Source: Bacillota bacterium (GTDB lineage: Bacteria; Bacillota; Desulfotomaculia; Desulfotomaculales; JAJYZD01). Taken from it: DNA of 16,130 nt. The stretch lies in the NCBI GenBank assembly GCA_021800315.1, contig JAJYZD010000059.1:1-16130 (forward strand), written 5' to 3'. How positions within the stretch are numbered: the first letter of the stretch is position 1; every line of letters starts with the position of its first letter. A program made the position numbers and the translations under genes. The notes under the pieces were generated by a model. The model ran no database searches. It was not told where the DNA came from and was given only the letters and a program-made list of their open reading frames with translations. Of the stretch, positions 6,439-14,372 are shown one piece after another.

Positions 6439-6957
6439 GTGGCCCGTAGGGTATTGCTGGTTATAGACATGTTGCGCGATTTCCTGGATCCCGGGGGGGC
6501 GCTGGACTGCGGCGACGCCGCCCGGGCCATCATCCCCTTCGTCAGGGACAGGATCGCGGCTTTCCGGGCCGCGGGCGATACCGTGGTCTTCGCCTGCGAC
6601 GCCCACGAGCCCGACGATCCCGAGTTCCTGCGCTTTCCCGCCCACTGCGTGAAGGGCACGAGGGGGGCGGACATCGTGGAAGGGCTGGTCGCGGCGGGAG
6701 ATCCGGTAATCAGGAAAAGGAGGTTTTCCGCCTTCTACGGCACGGACCTGGAGGAGTTGTTACAGCTTCTTGCGCCGGAGGAAGTCCACGTCGTGGGCGT
6801 GTGCACCAATATCTGCGTCCTTTACACCGTGGAAGAACTGGCCAACCGCGATTTCAAAACCTTTGTCTACCGGGACGGGGTGGCCGGCTTCGACGCCCTG
6901 GCGCACCGCCTGGCACTGGGCCAGATGGAGGGCGTTCTCGGGGCCGGGCTGCTGTAG
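6439..6957 (+). CDS. Nicotinamidase-like cysteine hydrolase (isochorismatase fold)
   Basis: The 172-residue protein has the isochorismatase/nicotinamidase fold. Asp10 (LLVIDMLRDF), Lys93 (IRKRRFSAFYGTDLEELL) and Cys126 (VGVCTNICVLYT) form the expected Asp-Lys-Cys triad. DAHEP (54-58) provides the usual Asp-x-His metal-ligand segment, and His69 follows in FPAHC. Nicotinamidases deamidate nicotinamide to nicotinate in NAD salvage; other members hydrolyse ureidoacrylate, N-carbamoylsarcosine or isochorismate. The metal-site motif and short length favour nicotinamidase, but no nicotinate phosphoribosyltransferase gene is adjacent to confirm it. The start is GTG 6439 behind a GGGGGGA site. The stop directly abuts the ATG of the next gene, so translation is probably coupled. 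Confidence 0.88.
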   Translation: MARRVLLVIDMLRDFLDPGGALDCGDAARAIIPFVRDRIAAFRAAGDTVVFACDAHEPDDPEFLRFPAHCVKGTRGADIVEGLVAAGDPVIRKRRFSAFYGTDLEELLQLLAPEEVHVVGVCTNICVLYTVEELANRDFKTFVYRDGVAGFDALAHRLALGQMEGVLGAGLL

Positions 6958-7794
6958 ATGAAGGGGCTGGCGGATTATCACGTGCACCCCGGCTTTTCCA
7001 TCGACGCCGAACCCGCGTCCATCAGGGATTACTGCCTGGCGGCCGTGGCCGGGGGACTCGCGGAAATCTGCTTTACCCCCCACTTCGAGGTGGATCCGGT
7101 CCGCCGGGCCCGGGACTGGCTGATCCGGTTGCCGGACGGGCTGTTCCCGATGGACAACCCCGCCTGGTTGGACGTGTATTTCCGGGAGATCGAGGCGGCC
7201 CGGGCGGAATTCGGACCCCTGGCGGTGCGGGCCGGCCTGGAGGTGGGTTTCGAGCGGGGCACGGAGGAGACGGTGAGCCGCGTAACCGACGCCTATCCTT
7301 TCGACCTGGTGCTGGGGTCGGTGCACTGCCTGGATCACGTCGCCATATCGTCCGCCCGGGAATGTGCGTCTTATTTCCAAAACCACTCCCCGGCCGTGAT
7401 GAGCCGCTCCTATTTCGCGGTCCTGTCCGACGCGGTAAAAAGCGGCCTTTTCGATGTAATGGCGCACCTGGACCTCTACCGGCGCTACGGCGGCCGGTTC
7501 TACGGGGCGGCGGTGGACACCGTCCACCGGGGCCTGGTGGAGCCCGTCCTGGCGGATATGGCCGGGGCCGGCATGGGCCTGGAGATCAACACCTCCGGCC
7601 TGGCCAGGGGAGATGCCCTGTTCCACCCTTCGGACGAGATGGTCTGCCTGGCGCGGGCGGCCGGGGTGAAGGTGTACACCCTGGGGTCCGACGCCCACCG
7701 GGTGGCCGATTTAGGCGCCGGCCTCGAACGGGCGGCGGGCCTTTTATCCCGGCTGGGCCTTCTGCCTGCGGCTTTTGCCGGCCGGCGGCATTGA
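6958..7794 (+). CDS. PHP-domain phosphatase, histidinol-phosphatase-like (HisK type)
   Basis: The 278-residue protein carries the PHP-family metal ligands in order: DYHVH (His8, His10), TPHFE (His42), GLEVGFE (Glu95), GSVH (His123), AHLD (His170) and GSDAH (Asp245, His247). These bind a trinuclear metal centre that hydrolyses phosphomonoesters. The best-known homologues are HisK-type histidinol phosphatases, which complete the penultimate steps of histidine synthesis. No other his genes are in the window, so a different phosphoester substrate is possible. The ATG follows the preceding stop with no spacing. The 3' end lies 22 bases upstream of the preferred start of the DnaD-domain gene. Confidence 0.88.
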   Translation: MKGLADYHVHPGFSIDAEPASIRDYCLAAVAGGLAEICFTPHFEVDPVRRARDWLIRLPDGLFPMDNPAWLDVYFREIEAARAEFGPLAVRAGLEVGFERGTEETVSRVTDAYPFDLVLGSVHCLDHVAISSARECASYFQNHSPAVMSRSYFAVLSDAVKSGLFDVMAHLDLYRRYGGRFYGAAVDTVHRGLVEPVLADMAGAGMGLEINTSGLARGDALFHPSDEMVCLARAAGVKVYTLGSDAHRVADLGAGLERAAGLLSRLGLLPAAFAGRRH

Positions 7795-7816
7795 TGATAG
7801 AGAGGGGAATGACAAG

Positions 7817-8620
7817 GTGGCGGGACCTGGGCGTCACCGGGAACTCAAGAACTACCGTGACGAGGATATGGCGGCGGCCTTCGGCACCGGTCTCTGGCTG
7901 GGTGGCACGACGGCCGTACCCAACCTCCTGTTGCGGCACTACCGGCGGATCGGCCTGACCGACCGGGAGATGATGCTGGTCATCCAACTCATGCGCCTGC
8001 GGGCCGAGGAGGGTCTCCTCCGCCCGTCGGCGGCCTGCCTGGCCGAATGCATGGACTTGGCCCCCGCGGACGCGGACAAGGAGGCCGGGACGCTTCTGGA
8101 GAAGGAACTCCTCTGTCTCAGTCGCTATTACGATACCGAACTCGGCCAGGTGGTTGAGGGCTATGACTTCGGCCCCCTTTTTAAGAAACTGGCCGGCGTT
8201 TGGGGGACCCTGAAGATGGAAGAGGACGTGGAAGCCAGGCGGTTGGTGGAGCAGGAGGCGGCGGCGGTCCGGGAGCGGGAACAGAAGTCGGCGTCGATCT
8301 ACCTGGCCTTCGAAAAGGAATTCGGCCGGCCCTTCACCCCCATCGAGATCGAGCAGATCGGCAAATGGCTGGCGGAGGTATCCCCGGTTCTCCTCATGGA
8401 GGCGTTGCGCCAAGCCGTCCTGCGGGGAAAGCACAACCTCAAGTACATAGATTCGATTGTCCTGCAGTGGCGGAAAAACAACCTGCGCACGCTGGAGGAG
8501 GTCACCGCCCACGAGCAGCAGTTCAAGGGCCGCCGCAAGGGCGGGGGCGGGGAACCCAAGGCGGACAACGCCGCCGAGACCCGCCGGAAGGAACTTCTGA
8601 AGAACATTTACGTCAGTTAG
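7817..8620 (+). CDS. DnaD-domain primosomal / replication protein
   Basis: The C-terminal part (about residues 160-225 from the preferred start) is a DnaD-like domain. Its helices end in the hallmark YIDSIVLQWRKNN (YxxxI...WxxxN). This domain binds DNA and helps load the replicative helicase in Firmicutes. The N-terminal ~95 residues (LTDREMMLVIQLMRL, RPSAACLAE) resemble the winged-helix domain that DnaD proteins use to oligomerise. The preferred start is GTG 7817, eight bases after AGGGG; an ATG at 7775 would overlap the phosphatase gene and has no clear ribosome binding site. The product is then 267 residues. It is paired with a DnaI/DnaC-like ATPase 21 bases downstream, the usual partner. 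A charged Gly/Lys-rich tail follows the domain. Confidence 0.88.
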   Translation: MAGPGRHRELKNYRDEDMAAAFGTGLWLGGTTAVPNLLLRHYRRIGLTDREMMLVIQLMRLRAEEGLLRPSAACLAECMDLAPADADKEAGTLLEKELLCLSRYYDTELGQVVEGYDFGPLFKKLAGVWGTLKMEEDVEARRLVEQEAAAVREREQKSASIYLAFEKEFGRPFTPIEIEQIGKWLAEVSPVLLMEALRQAVLRGKHNLKYIDSIVLQWRKNNLRTLEEVTAHEQQFKGRRKGGGGEPKADNAAETRRKELLKNIYVS

Positions 8621-8641
8621 CCGGCAAGAAGTAAAAGGGGC

Positions 8642-9373
8642 GTGGTTGACCTGGAGGAACAGTGCCCGCTCTGCCGGGGCCGCGGCCTGCTCGTGCGGGG
8701 GGACACGGCCGTACCGTGCGCCTGCGCCGGGAGGGGCAGGGGACCGGGCAGCCTGCCGCCCCGCCTGGCGCTCTGCACCCTCGACCGGTTCAGCCTGGGC
8801 TACTACGCGCGGGACCGCAAGGATCCCGACCGCGGTACCTCCTATTACGAACTGGCCAGGGTGGCCCGTACGGCGGCCGAACAGTTTATTCAGGATTTCC
8901 CCGGCCGTTCCCGGGTTGACGGATTGCTGTTTACCGGCGGCGTCGGCAGCGGCAAGACCTTCCTGGCCGGCGCGGTAGCCAACGCCCTGCTGGCCGGCGG
9001 AGCCAGGGTTTCCTTCATCGTGGTACCGGATCTGCTGGATATGTTGCGGGCCAGCTACGACGCGCCGCGGGACCAGGGCTGGGCCGCCCAGGGGCTGTGG
9101 GACGCCGCCCGGGAGACGCCGCTGCTCATCCTGGACGACCTGGGTGCCCACAATTATACCGAGTGGACCCTAAACCGCCTTTATTCCCTGGTCAACTACC
9201 GTTTCAACCACCTCCTGCCGCTGGTGGTGACCACCAACATCAGCCTGGAGGACATGCAGGGTTACCTGGGGGAGCGTACAACCTCGCGCCTGATCCAGAT
9301 GTGCCGGATCTACCGGCTGCTGGTGGAAACAGACATCCGGCTTTTGGTGGGCACCCAGGCGGCCCGCTCCTAA
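8642..9373 (+). CDS. DnaI/DnaC-like helicase-loader ATPase
   Basis: This 243-residue AAA+ ATPase has an N-terminal zinc-finger-like cluster (Cys8, Cys11, Cys26, Cys28). It also has Walker A GGVGSGKT (99-106), Walker B LLILDDLG (161-168), a sensor-I TTN (197-199) and a GERTTSRL segment with the expected arginine finger. Proteins of this type load the replicative helicase during initiation or replication restart; IstB-type transposon ATPases are related. No IS21 transposase is nearby, and the DnaD-domain gene lies immediately upstream, so replication is the better reading. The start is GTG 8642 behind AAAAGGGG. The cysteine cluster is shorter than in B. subtilis DnaI. It lies 18 bases from cbiD and is probably co-transcribed with it. 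Confidence 0.9.
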   Translation: MVDLEEQCPLCRGRGLLVRGDTAVPCACAGRGRGPGSLPPRLALCTLDRFSLGYYARDRKDPDRGTSYYELARVARTAAEQFIQDFPGRSRVDGLLFTGGVGSGKTFLAGAVANALLAGGARVSFIVVPDLLDMLRASYDAPRDQGWAAQGLWDAARETPLLILDDLGAHNYTEWTLNRLYSLVNYRFNHLLPLVVTTNISLEDMQGYLGERTTSRLIQMCRIYRLLVETDIRLLVGTQAARS

Positions 9374-9391
9374 AGGGGAAGGGAGATTGGG

Positions 9392-10498
9392 ATGGGAAGC
9401 GGGAAATCCCGAAACTGGAAAACCGGCATCACCACCGGCGCCTGCGCGGCGGCGGCGGCCCGGGCGGCCGCCCGGGCCCTGTTTACCGGGGAATGTGCCA
9501 GCGCCGAAACGGTGGTGAACCCGGCGGGAGTGGAGATCCGGGTGCCGGTGGCCGGCACCCGCCTCGAAGACGGCCTGGCCGTGGCCTGGGTGATCAAGGA
9601 CGCGGGCGACGACCCCGACGTCACGCACGGCCTGGAAATCGTGGCCACGGTGCGTCCCGCGCCGGAGGGCGTGGTCATCCGCGGCGGCACCGGGGTCGGC
9701 ACGGTAACCCGCCCGGGCCTTTCCGTCCCGGTGGGCGGGAGCGCCATCAACCCGGTGCCCCGCCGGATGATCGGGGACGCCCTGGGCGATTTCCTGGCGT
9801 TTGGCACCGGGATCGAGGTGACCGTCAGCGTGCCGCGGGGGGAAGAGGTGGCCGGCCGTACCGCCAATCCCCGCCTGGGGATAACCGGGGGTATCTCCAT
9901 CCTGGGGACCAGCGGCATCGTGCGACCCATGTCGGAGGAGGCCTACCGGGACTCGCTGGTGCCGCAGGTCACGGTGGCCAGGGCGGCCGGGCACCGCACC
10001 CTGGTGCTCACCCCGGGGCGGATGGGCCTGACCGTGGCCGCCCGCTACGGGCTGCCGGCCACGGCGACGGCCGAGATGGGTAATTTCGTCGGCTTCATGT
10101 TGGAGACCTGCGTGGAGCACGGCGTGGAAGGCGTTCTGCTCTGGGGCCACCACGGGAAGATCGCCAAGGTGGCGGCAGGAGTGTTTCACACGCATAGCCG
10201 GGTGGCCGACGCCCGACTGGAGACGTTGGCCGCGTACGCCGGCGCGGCCGGGGCGCCAGCGGCCCTCTTGGGCGCGGTGCTGGCGGCCAATACGGCGGAG
10301 GAAGCGGCATCCCTCCTGGCCGGGGCGGGGTTCGGCCCGGTCTTCGCCACGCTGGCCCGGCGGGCCAGCGAGAGGGCGGCCGCGTACGTGGAGGGGCGGC
10401 TGGCCGTGGGCACCGTCCTTTTGACCCTGGCCGGGGTGATCATCGGGATGGACCGGGCGGGACAGGCTATGCTGGAGGAACTGGGATGGGCGGGATAA
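9392..10498 (+). CDS. cbiD: Cobalt-precorrin-5B C1-methyltransferase
   Basis: CbiD methylates C1 of cobalt-precorrin-5B in the anaerobic cobalamin route. The 368-residue protein opens with the family signature KTGITTGACAAAAARAA (11-27). It continues with IKDAGDDPDVTHGLEI, GVGTVTRPGL, INPVPRRMI and LVLTPGRMGL, and later has the WGHHGKIAKVAAGVFHTHS block, all characteristic of CbiD. The length is normal. The start is ATG 9392, with GGGGAAGGGAG upstream. No cobalamin riboswitch precedes it, since only 18 bases separate it from the DnaI-like gene. B12 control would therefore have to act elsewhere or be absent. The end overlaps the next gene by 13 bases. Confidence 0.96.
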   Translation: MGSGKSRNWKTGITTGACAAAAARAAARALFTGECASAETVVNPAGVEIRVPVAGTRLEDGLAVAWVIKDAGDDPDVTHGLEIVATVRPAPEGVVIRGGTGVGTVTRPGLSVPVGGSAINPVPRRMIGDALGDFLAFGTGIEVTVSVPRGEEVAGRTANPRLGITGGISILGTSGIVRPMSEEAYRDSLVPQVTVARAAGHRTLVLTPGRMGLTVAARYGLPATATAEMGNFVGFMLETCVEHGVEGVLLWGHHGKIAKVAAGVFHTHSRVADARLETLAAYAGAAGAPAALLGAVLAANTAEEAASLLAGAGFGPVFATLARRASERAAAYVEGRLAVGTVLLTLAGVIIGMDRAGQAMLEELGWAG

Positions 10499-11718
10499 CG
10501 GTGGTGGGCGTGGGGCCGGGGGACGCCTCCTTCCTGACGCCGGCGGCCGGGGAAGCGGTAGCGGCGGCCCAGGTGCTGGTGGGGGCGCCCAGGCATCTGG
10601 AGGCTTTGGCCGGGTCCGGCCAGGAAACCTTTCCCCTGGCGGGTGATCTGGCGGGAGCGGCGGAATTCATTCGCGGCCGGGTAGCCGCCGGCCGCGCGGT
10701 GGCCGTCCTGGCCACGGGTGATCCGGGCCTTTTCGGGATCCTGGCGTTCTTAAGGCGCCGTTTTTCGGCCACGGAACTGTTGGTGATCCCGGGGGTCAGC
10801 GCCGTGCAACTGGCCTTCGCCCGTCTGGCCCTGCCCTGGCAGGACGCGGTGGTGGTTTCGGCGCACGGCCGGCACCACCGGGCGGCCATCGCGGCGGTCC
10901 TCCGGGGTGCCAAGGCGGCGGTCTTTACGGATCCGCCGCCGGCGCCGGCCGAACTGGCCCGCGAACTCCTCGCGGCCGGGGCTCCCCCGATGGAGGTCTA
11001 CCTGCTGGGCGACCTCTCCTATCCCGCGGAAGGCGTCTACCGTTACACCCTGCGCGAACTGGCCGACGGGCCGGTTTGTCCGCACCGCCAGGTGATCCTG
11101 GTTTTCCCCGGTGCGCCGGAAGGAGTTACCCCGGCCTGGCCCTACCGGACGGGCGGCATTCCGGACGGGCTGTTCCTGCGCGGCCCCACGCCGATGACCA
11201 AGGAGGAGACCAGGGCGCTGGTGCTGGCCAAGCTGCGGCTGGCCGACGGCCAGGTGATCTGGGATATCGGGGCCGGGACCGGATCGGTGAGCGTGGAGGC
11301 GGCTTTGGCGGTGCCGCTCGGCCAGGTTTGGGCGGTGGAACGCGCGACCGAGGGCATGCGCCTTATTGAGGCCAACCGGCGCAAATTCGGGGCGGCCAAC
11401 CTGCATCCGGTGGCCGGGGCGGCTCCGGAGGCCCTGCGCGGCCTGCCCCCTCCCGACCGGGTCTTCGTGGGGGGCAGCGGCGGCGCCCTGGAGGAAATCC
11501 TCCGGTACACGGCCCGAACGCTCCGGCCGGGCGGCCGCCTGGTTGTGAGCACGGTCACCCTGGAAACACAGGGCCGGGCCCTGGCCCTGCTGGGCGAACT
11601 GTTCGGCCGGGTGGAGGCGGTACAGACGGCGGTAGCGGTCAGCCGGGAAGCTGGGGCGTCCCACCTCTGGCAGGCCCGGAATCCGGTCTGCCTCCTGACG
11701 GTTGAGAAAGGGAGATAA
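10486..11718 (+). CDS. cbiET: Fused cobalt-precorrin methyltransferase / decarboxylase CbiE-CbiT
   Basis: This is a two-domain protein of 410 residues. Residues 1 to about 205 are a tetrapyrrole methylase (CbiE: VVGVGPGD, ATGDPGLFG, PGVSAVQLAFAR) that methylates C5. From about 225 on, a class I SAM methyltransferase (CbiT: GPTPMTKEETRALVLAKL, then DIGAGTGSVSVEAAL) methylates C15 and decarboxylates the C12 acetate. The layout equals aerobic CobL and is a common fusion, abolishing the separate cbiE and cbiT genes. The ATG lies inside the end of cbiD with GGAGG eight bases upstream, so translation is coupled. The next gene starts only after a 145-base gap. Confidence 0.95.
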   Translation: MGGITVVGVGPGDASFLTPAAGEAVAAAQVLVGAPRHLEALAGSGQETFPLAGDLAGAAEFIRGRVAAGRAVAVLATGDPGLFGILAFLRRRFSATELLVIPGVSAVQLAFARLALPWQDAVVVSAHGRHHRAAIAAVLRGAKAAVFTDPPPAPAELARELLAAGAPPMEVYLLGDLSYPAEGVYRYTLRELADGPVCPHRQVILVFPGAPEGVTPAWPYRTGGIPDGLFLRGPTPMTKEETRALVLAKLRLADGQVIWDIGAGTGSVSVEAALAVPLGQVWAVERATEGMRLIEANRRKFGAANLHPVAGAAPEALRGLPPPDRVFVGGSGGALEEILRYTARTLRPGGRLVVSTVTLETQGRALALLGELFGRVEAVQTAVAVSREAGASHLWQARNPVCLLTVEKGR

Positions 11719-11863
11719 TTTAGGCATTTAGCACCCCTTACCCCCGTTTGAAAAGACCCACCCGGGGCCGGGGGGTGTCCCGGTATTGGAAAGGGGAAGA
11801 ATATTCAACCACTGGTATTTTCGTACCATACGGGACCCACCTGTTTCAGGAGGCGGTGGTTAA
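11719..11863 (+). promoter_or_regulatory. Structured gap between cbiET and cbiL
   Basis: This 145-base, partly AT-rich gap is the only sizeable break in the cobalamin operon. GGTG-TCCCG (11774-11782) pairs with CGGGA and CACC (11831-11841, with a two-base bulge). The pairing encloses a hairpin TGGTA/TACCA (11813-11828, TTTTCG loop) and the palindrome GAATATTC (11799-11806). The cbiL ribosome binding site AGGAGG (11848-11853) follows immediately. Neither the B12-box nor other conserved cobalamin-riboswitch core sequences could be found, and no clear promoter or U-tract terminator is present. An mRNA-processing site, an RNA-binding-protein site or an unrecognised leader are open options. Confidence 0.35.
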
Positions 11864-12574
11864 GTGAGCAAATTCTATGGCATCGGCGTCGGTCCCGGGG
11901 ACCCCGAACTGCTGACGGTCAAGGCGGTCCGCGTCCTGGGCGAGGCCGGCGTAGTGTGCGTCCCCATCTCGGGCCCGGACCGGGACAGCCTGGCCCTGCA
12001 GGCGGCGGCGCCTTACCTGCCGGCCGGTTACGAGACGATGGAGCTTTCTTTTCCCATGTCGCGGGACCGGTCCGTTCTTACGGAGAGTTGGCGGGCGGCC
12101 GGCGAGGCCGTGGCCGCCCGGGTGGCCGCGGGTCGGGTGGTGGTGTTCCTCACCCTGGGGGACCCGCTTTTGTATAGCACCTACGGTTACCTGTTGCGCT
12201 ACCTGAAGCGCCATCACCCGGAGTGTCCGCGGGAGACCGTTCCCGGCATAACCTCCTTCGGGGCCGCGGCCGCGGCGGCGGGTGAACCCCTGGCCGAAGG
12301 GGAGGAGAGCCTGGCCGTCCTGCCGTGCGCCTACGGACTGGAGGCCGTAGAGCGGGCCCTGGATACCTTCGACAACGTGGTCCTTTTGAAAGTGCACCGG
12401 CGTCTGCCGGAGATCACCGCGCTGCTGGCGGCCAGGGGACTCCTGGAGCACGCCTTCCTGGCCAGCCGGGTGGGTCGGGAAGGCCAGTTTTTCAGCACGG
12501 ACATTGAAAATGTGAGCGCCGGGAGCGCGGGTTACATGTCTTTGATCGTTGTCAAACGGGGGAATGACCGTTGA
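11864..12574 (+). CDS. cbiL: Cobalt-precorrin-2 (precorrin-2) C20-methyltransferase
   Basis: CbiL adds the C20 methyl group to cobalt-sirohydrochlorin, the first dedicated methylation in the anaerobic pathway. The 236-residue protein is a single tetrapyrrole-methylase domain. It has the SAM-binding GVGPGDPELLTVKAV near the N-terminus, FLTLGDPLLYSTYGYL in the middle, and TVPGITSFGAAAAAAGEPLAEG, which is diagnostic of the CobI/CbiL group. The start is GTG 11864 with a consensus AGGAGG ten bases upstream. The stop TGA overlaps the TTG start of the next gene (TTGA), so the two are translationally coupled. Confidence 0.95.
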   Translation: MSKFYGIGVGPGDPELLTVKAVRVLGEAGVVCVPISGPDRDSLALQAAAPYLPAGYETMELSFPMSRDRSVLTESWRAAGEAVAARVAAGRVVVFLTLGDPLLYSTYGYLLRYLKRHHPECPRETVPGITSFGAAAAAAGEPLAEGEESLAVLPCAYGLEAVERALDTFDNVVLLKVHRRLPEITALLAARGLLEHAFLASRVGREGQFFSTDIENVSAGSAGYMSLIVVKRGNDR

Positions 12575-13329
12575 TCTACTTCGTTGGGGCCGGGCCGGGC
12601 GACCCCGAACTCATAACGGTGCGCGGGCGCCGTCTCCTGGAACAGGCCGGGGTGGTGGTCTACGCCGGATCCCTGGTCAATCCCGAACTCCTGGCGGTGT
12701 GCCGGCCGGACGCCGCCGTTTACGACAGTTCCGGCATGACCCTGGCGGAGATCGTGGCGGTCATGGCGGCCGCCCACCGGGACGGACGGGAGGTAGTACG
12801 CCTGCACACCGGCGACCCCGCCCTTTACGGTGCCATCCAGGAACAGATGGATGCCCTGGAGTTGGAGGGTGTACCCTACGCGGTGGTGCCGGGGGTCAGC
12901 TCCTTCCTGGCGGCGGCCGCCGCCGCGGGCCGGGAGCTCACCAAACCGGGAGTCGCCCAGACAGTCATCATAACCCGCATGGCCGGACGGACGCCCGTGC
13001 CGCAAGGGGAAAACCTGCGGGCCCTGGCGGCTACCGGCGCGACCCTGGTCATCCTCCTGTCGGTCCAGTTGATCGACGAGGTGGTGCGGGAACTGGCGGC
13101 GGGAGGGCTGGCCCCGGATACCCCGGTGGTGGTGGTGGAGCGCGCCAGCTGGCCGGACCAGAGGCTGGTGCGGACGACCATGGGCGGGGTGGCCGGCCAG
13201 GTGCGTACCATGGGCATCGGCCGTACGGCCGTCATCATGGTGGGGCGGGCCCTGGGCGGGGAGAGCGTCCCCTCGCGTCTCTACGCCGCTGATTTTTCAC
13301 ACGGCTACCGCCGGGCCCGGGATCAGTGA
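12571..13329 (+). CDS. cbiF: Cobalt-precorrin-4 (precorrin-4) C11-methyltransferase
   Basis: CbiF (CobM) transfers a methyl group to C11 after ring contraction. The 252-residue protein has FVGAGPGDPELITVRG at the N-terminus, YAGSLVNPELL, RLHTGDPALYGAIQEQ and VPGVSSFLAAAAAAGRELT, all matching the CobM/CbiF subgroup of tetrapyrrole methylases. The start is TTG 12571, overlapping the cbiL stop by four bases, with GGGGGA upstream. A nearby ATG at 12563 is out of frame. The end overlaps cbiG by GTGA. Within the pathway it acts after CobJ/CbiH, encoded at the end of this operon, and before CbiG. Confidence 0.95.
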   Translation: MIYFVGAGPGDPELITVRGRRLLEQAGVVVYAGSLVNPELLAVCRPDAAVYDSSGMTLAEIVAVMAAAHRDGREVVRLHTGDPALYGAIQEQMDALELEGVPYAVVPGVSSFLAAAAAAGRELTKPGVAQTVIITRMAGRTPVPQGENLRALAATGATLVILLSVQLIDEVVRELAAGGLAPDTPVVVVERASWPDQRLVRTTMGGVAGQVRTMGIGRTAVIMVGRALGGESVPSRLYAADFSHGYRRARDQ

Positions 13330-14372
13330 AAGCGGCGGTCCTGGCGCTTACGCCCGGCGGGGCGGAACTGGCATCAAGGCTTGAGCCCTGCCTGGCCGGG
13401 GCCGGCTACGATCCGGTGCTCTACCTGCCGGAGCGCCTGGCCGGCGGGGGTACGGCCGTTCCTTTCAGCCACCCTCTGCGGGAGCTTGTGGCCGGACTGT
13501 TCCCGGAGAGCCGGGCCCTGGTGCTGGTGATGGCGCTGGGGATCGCGGTGCGTCTCCTGGCGCCTTGCTTGCGCGACAAACGGACCGATCCGGCCGTGGT
13601 GGTGCTGGACGAAAAGGGGGAGTACGCCGTCAGCGTGCTGTCGGGCCACCTGGGCGGGGCCAACGACCTGGCCCGGCTCCTGGCCGCCTTTACCGGCGGG
13701 CGGGCGGTGGTTACGACGGCGACCGACGTGCTGGGCCTCCTGGCTCCGGATGTGCTGGCCCGCCGTTTTTCGCTGGTGCCGGACCCGTTTGACGCGGTCA
13801 AGCCGGTCAACGCCGCCCTGGCGGGCGGGGAGACGGTGCCCGTTTACAGCGAGGTGGCCCTGCCGGCGGAGGAGGGGCTACTTTGGCGCCCCTGGGAGGC
13901 CAGGGACGAGGCCGGCTACAATTGGCGGGTTCTGGTTACCGACCGGTCCGGGGAGGAGGGACCCGGCATCCTCTGCCTGCGGCCCCGCCGGCTGGTGGCC
14001 GGGGTCGGTACGCGCTCCGGAATCGGCCCGGAAAAGGTGCTGGAGGCCCTGGCGGCGGCCTTCCAACTGGCCGGCCGGAGTATGGCGGCGCTTTCCGCCC
14101 TGGCCACGGCCGATCTGAAGGCCGGCGAACCGGGCTTGGTGACCGCCGCCGCCCGGCTGGGCGTGCCCCTGTACGCCTACCCGAGAACCAGGCTGCGGGA
14201 AGCTATCGACGGGGCCGGACTGGCCTGCTCGGCCCTGGTAGAAGGGAAAATAGGAGTTGGTGGCGTTTGCGAACCGGCGAGTATATGTGCGGCGGGCACA
14301 ACCCGGCTGATCCTGCCCAAAACGGCCCGGGACGGGGTGACGGTGGCGCTGGCGGAGGCCGCCTGGCCGTAG
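13326..14372 (+). CDS. cbiG: Cobalt-precorrin-5A hydrolase
   Basis: CbiG opens the delta-lactone of cobalt-precorrin-5A and releases the C20/C1 fragment as acetaldehyde, a step unique to the anaerobic route. The 348-residue protein shows the N-terminal/central hallmark GIAVRLLAPCLRDKRTDPAV followed by VLSGHLGGANDLA, then a variable middle and the C-terminal domain (VAGVGTRSGIG...). The family usually has GCRRG where this has GTRSG, a moderate divergence. The start is GTG 13326 in a GTGA overlap with the cbiF stop. The final codons overlap or abut the start of cobJ in a different frame (see the cobJ entry). CbiG-CbiH fusions are known in other organisms. Confidence 0.94.
   Translation: MKAAVLALTPGGAELASRLEPCLAGAGYDPVLYLPERLAGGGTAVPFSHPLRELVAGLFPESRALVLVMALGIAVRLLAPCLRDKRTDPAVVVLDEKGEYAVSVLSGHLGGANDLARLLAAFTGGRAVVTTATDVLGLLAPDVLARRFSLVPDPFDAVKPVNAALAGGETVPVYSEVALPAEEGLLWRPWEARDEAGYNWRVLVTDRSGEEGPGILCLRPRRLVAGVGTRSGIGPEKVLEALAAAFQLAGRSMAALSALATADLKAGEPGLVTAAARLGVPLYAYPRTRLREAIDGAGLACSALVEGKIGVGGVCEPASICAAGTTRLILPKTARDGVTVALAEAAWP

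Noticed and set aside
8642..9373. IstB of an IS21-family element
   Set aside because: No IstA transposase or terminal repeats are present; the N-terminal cysteine cluster and the DnaD-domain neighbour favour a helicase loader.
11719..11863. Cobalamin riboswitch upstream of cbiL
   Set aside because: The conserved B12-box and core segments of the aptamer could not be found; only generic stem structure is present.
14315..14330. CCCAAAA run in cbiG as a -1 slippery site for a CbiG-CobJ fusion
   Set aside because: In the cbiG frame the run reads CCC AAA, which does not fit the X XXY YYZ pattern, and no obvious pseudoknot or nearby stimulatory stem was recognised.
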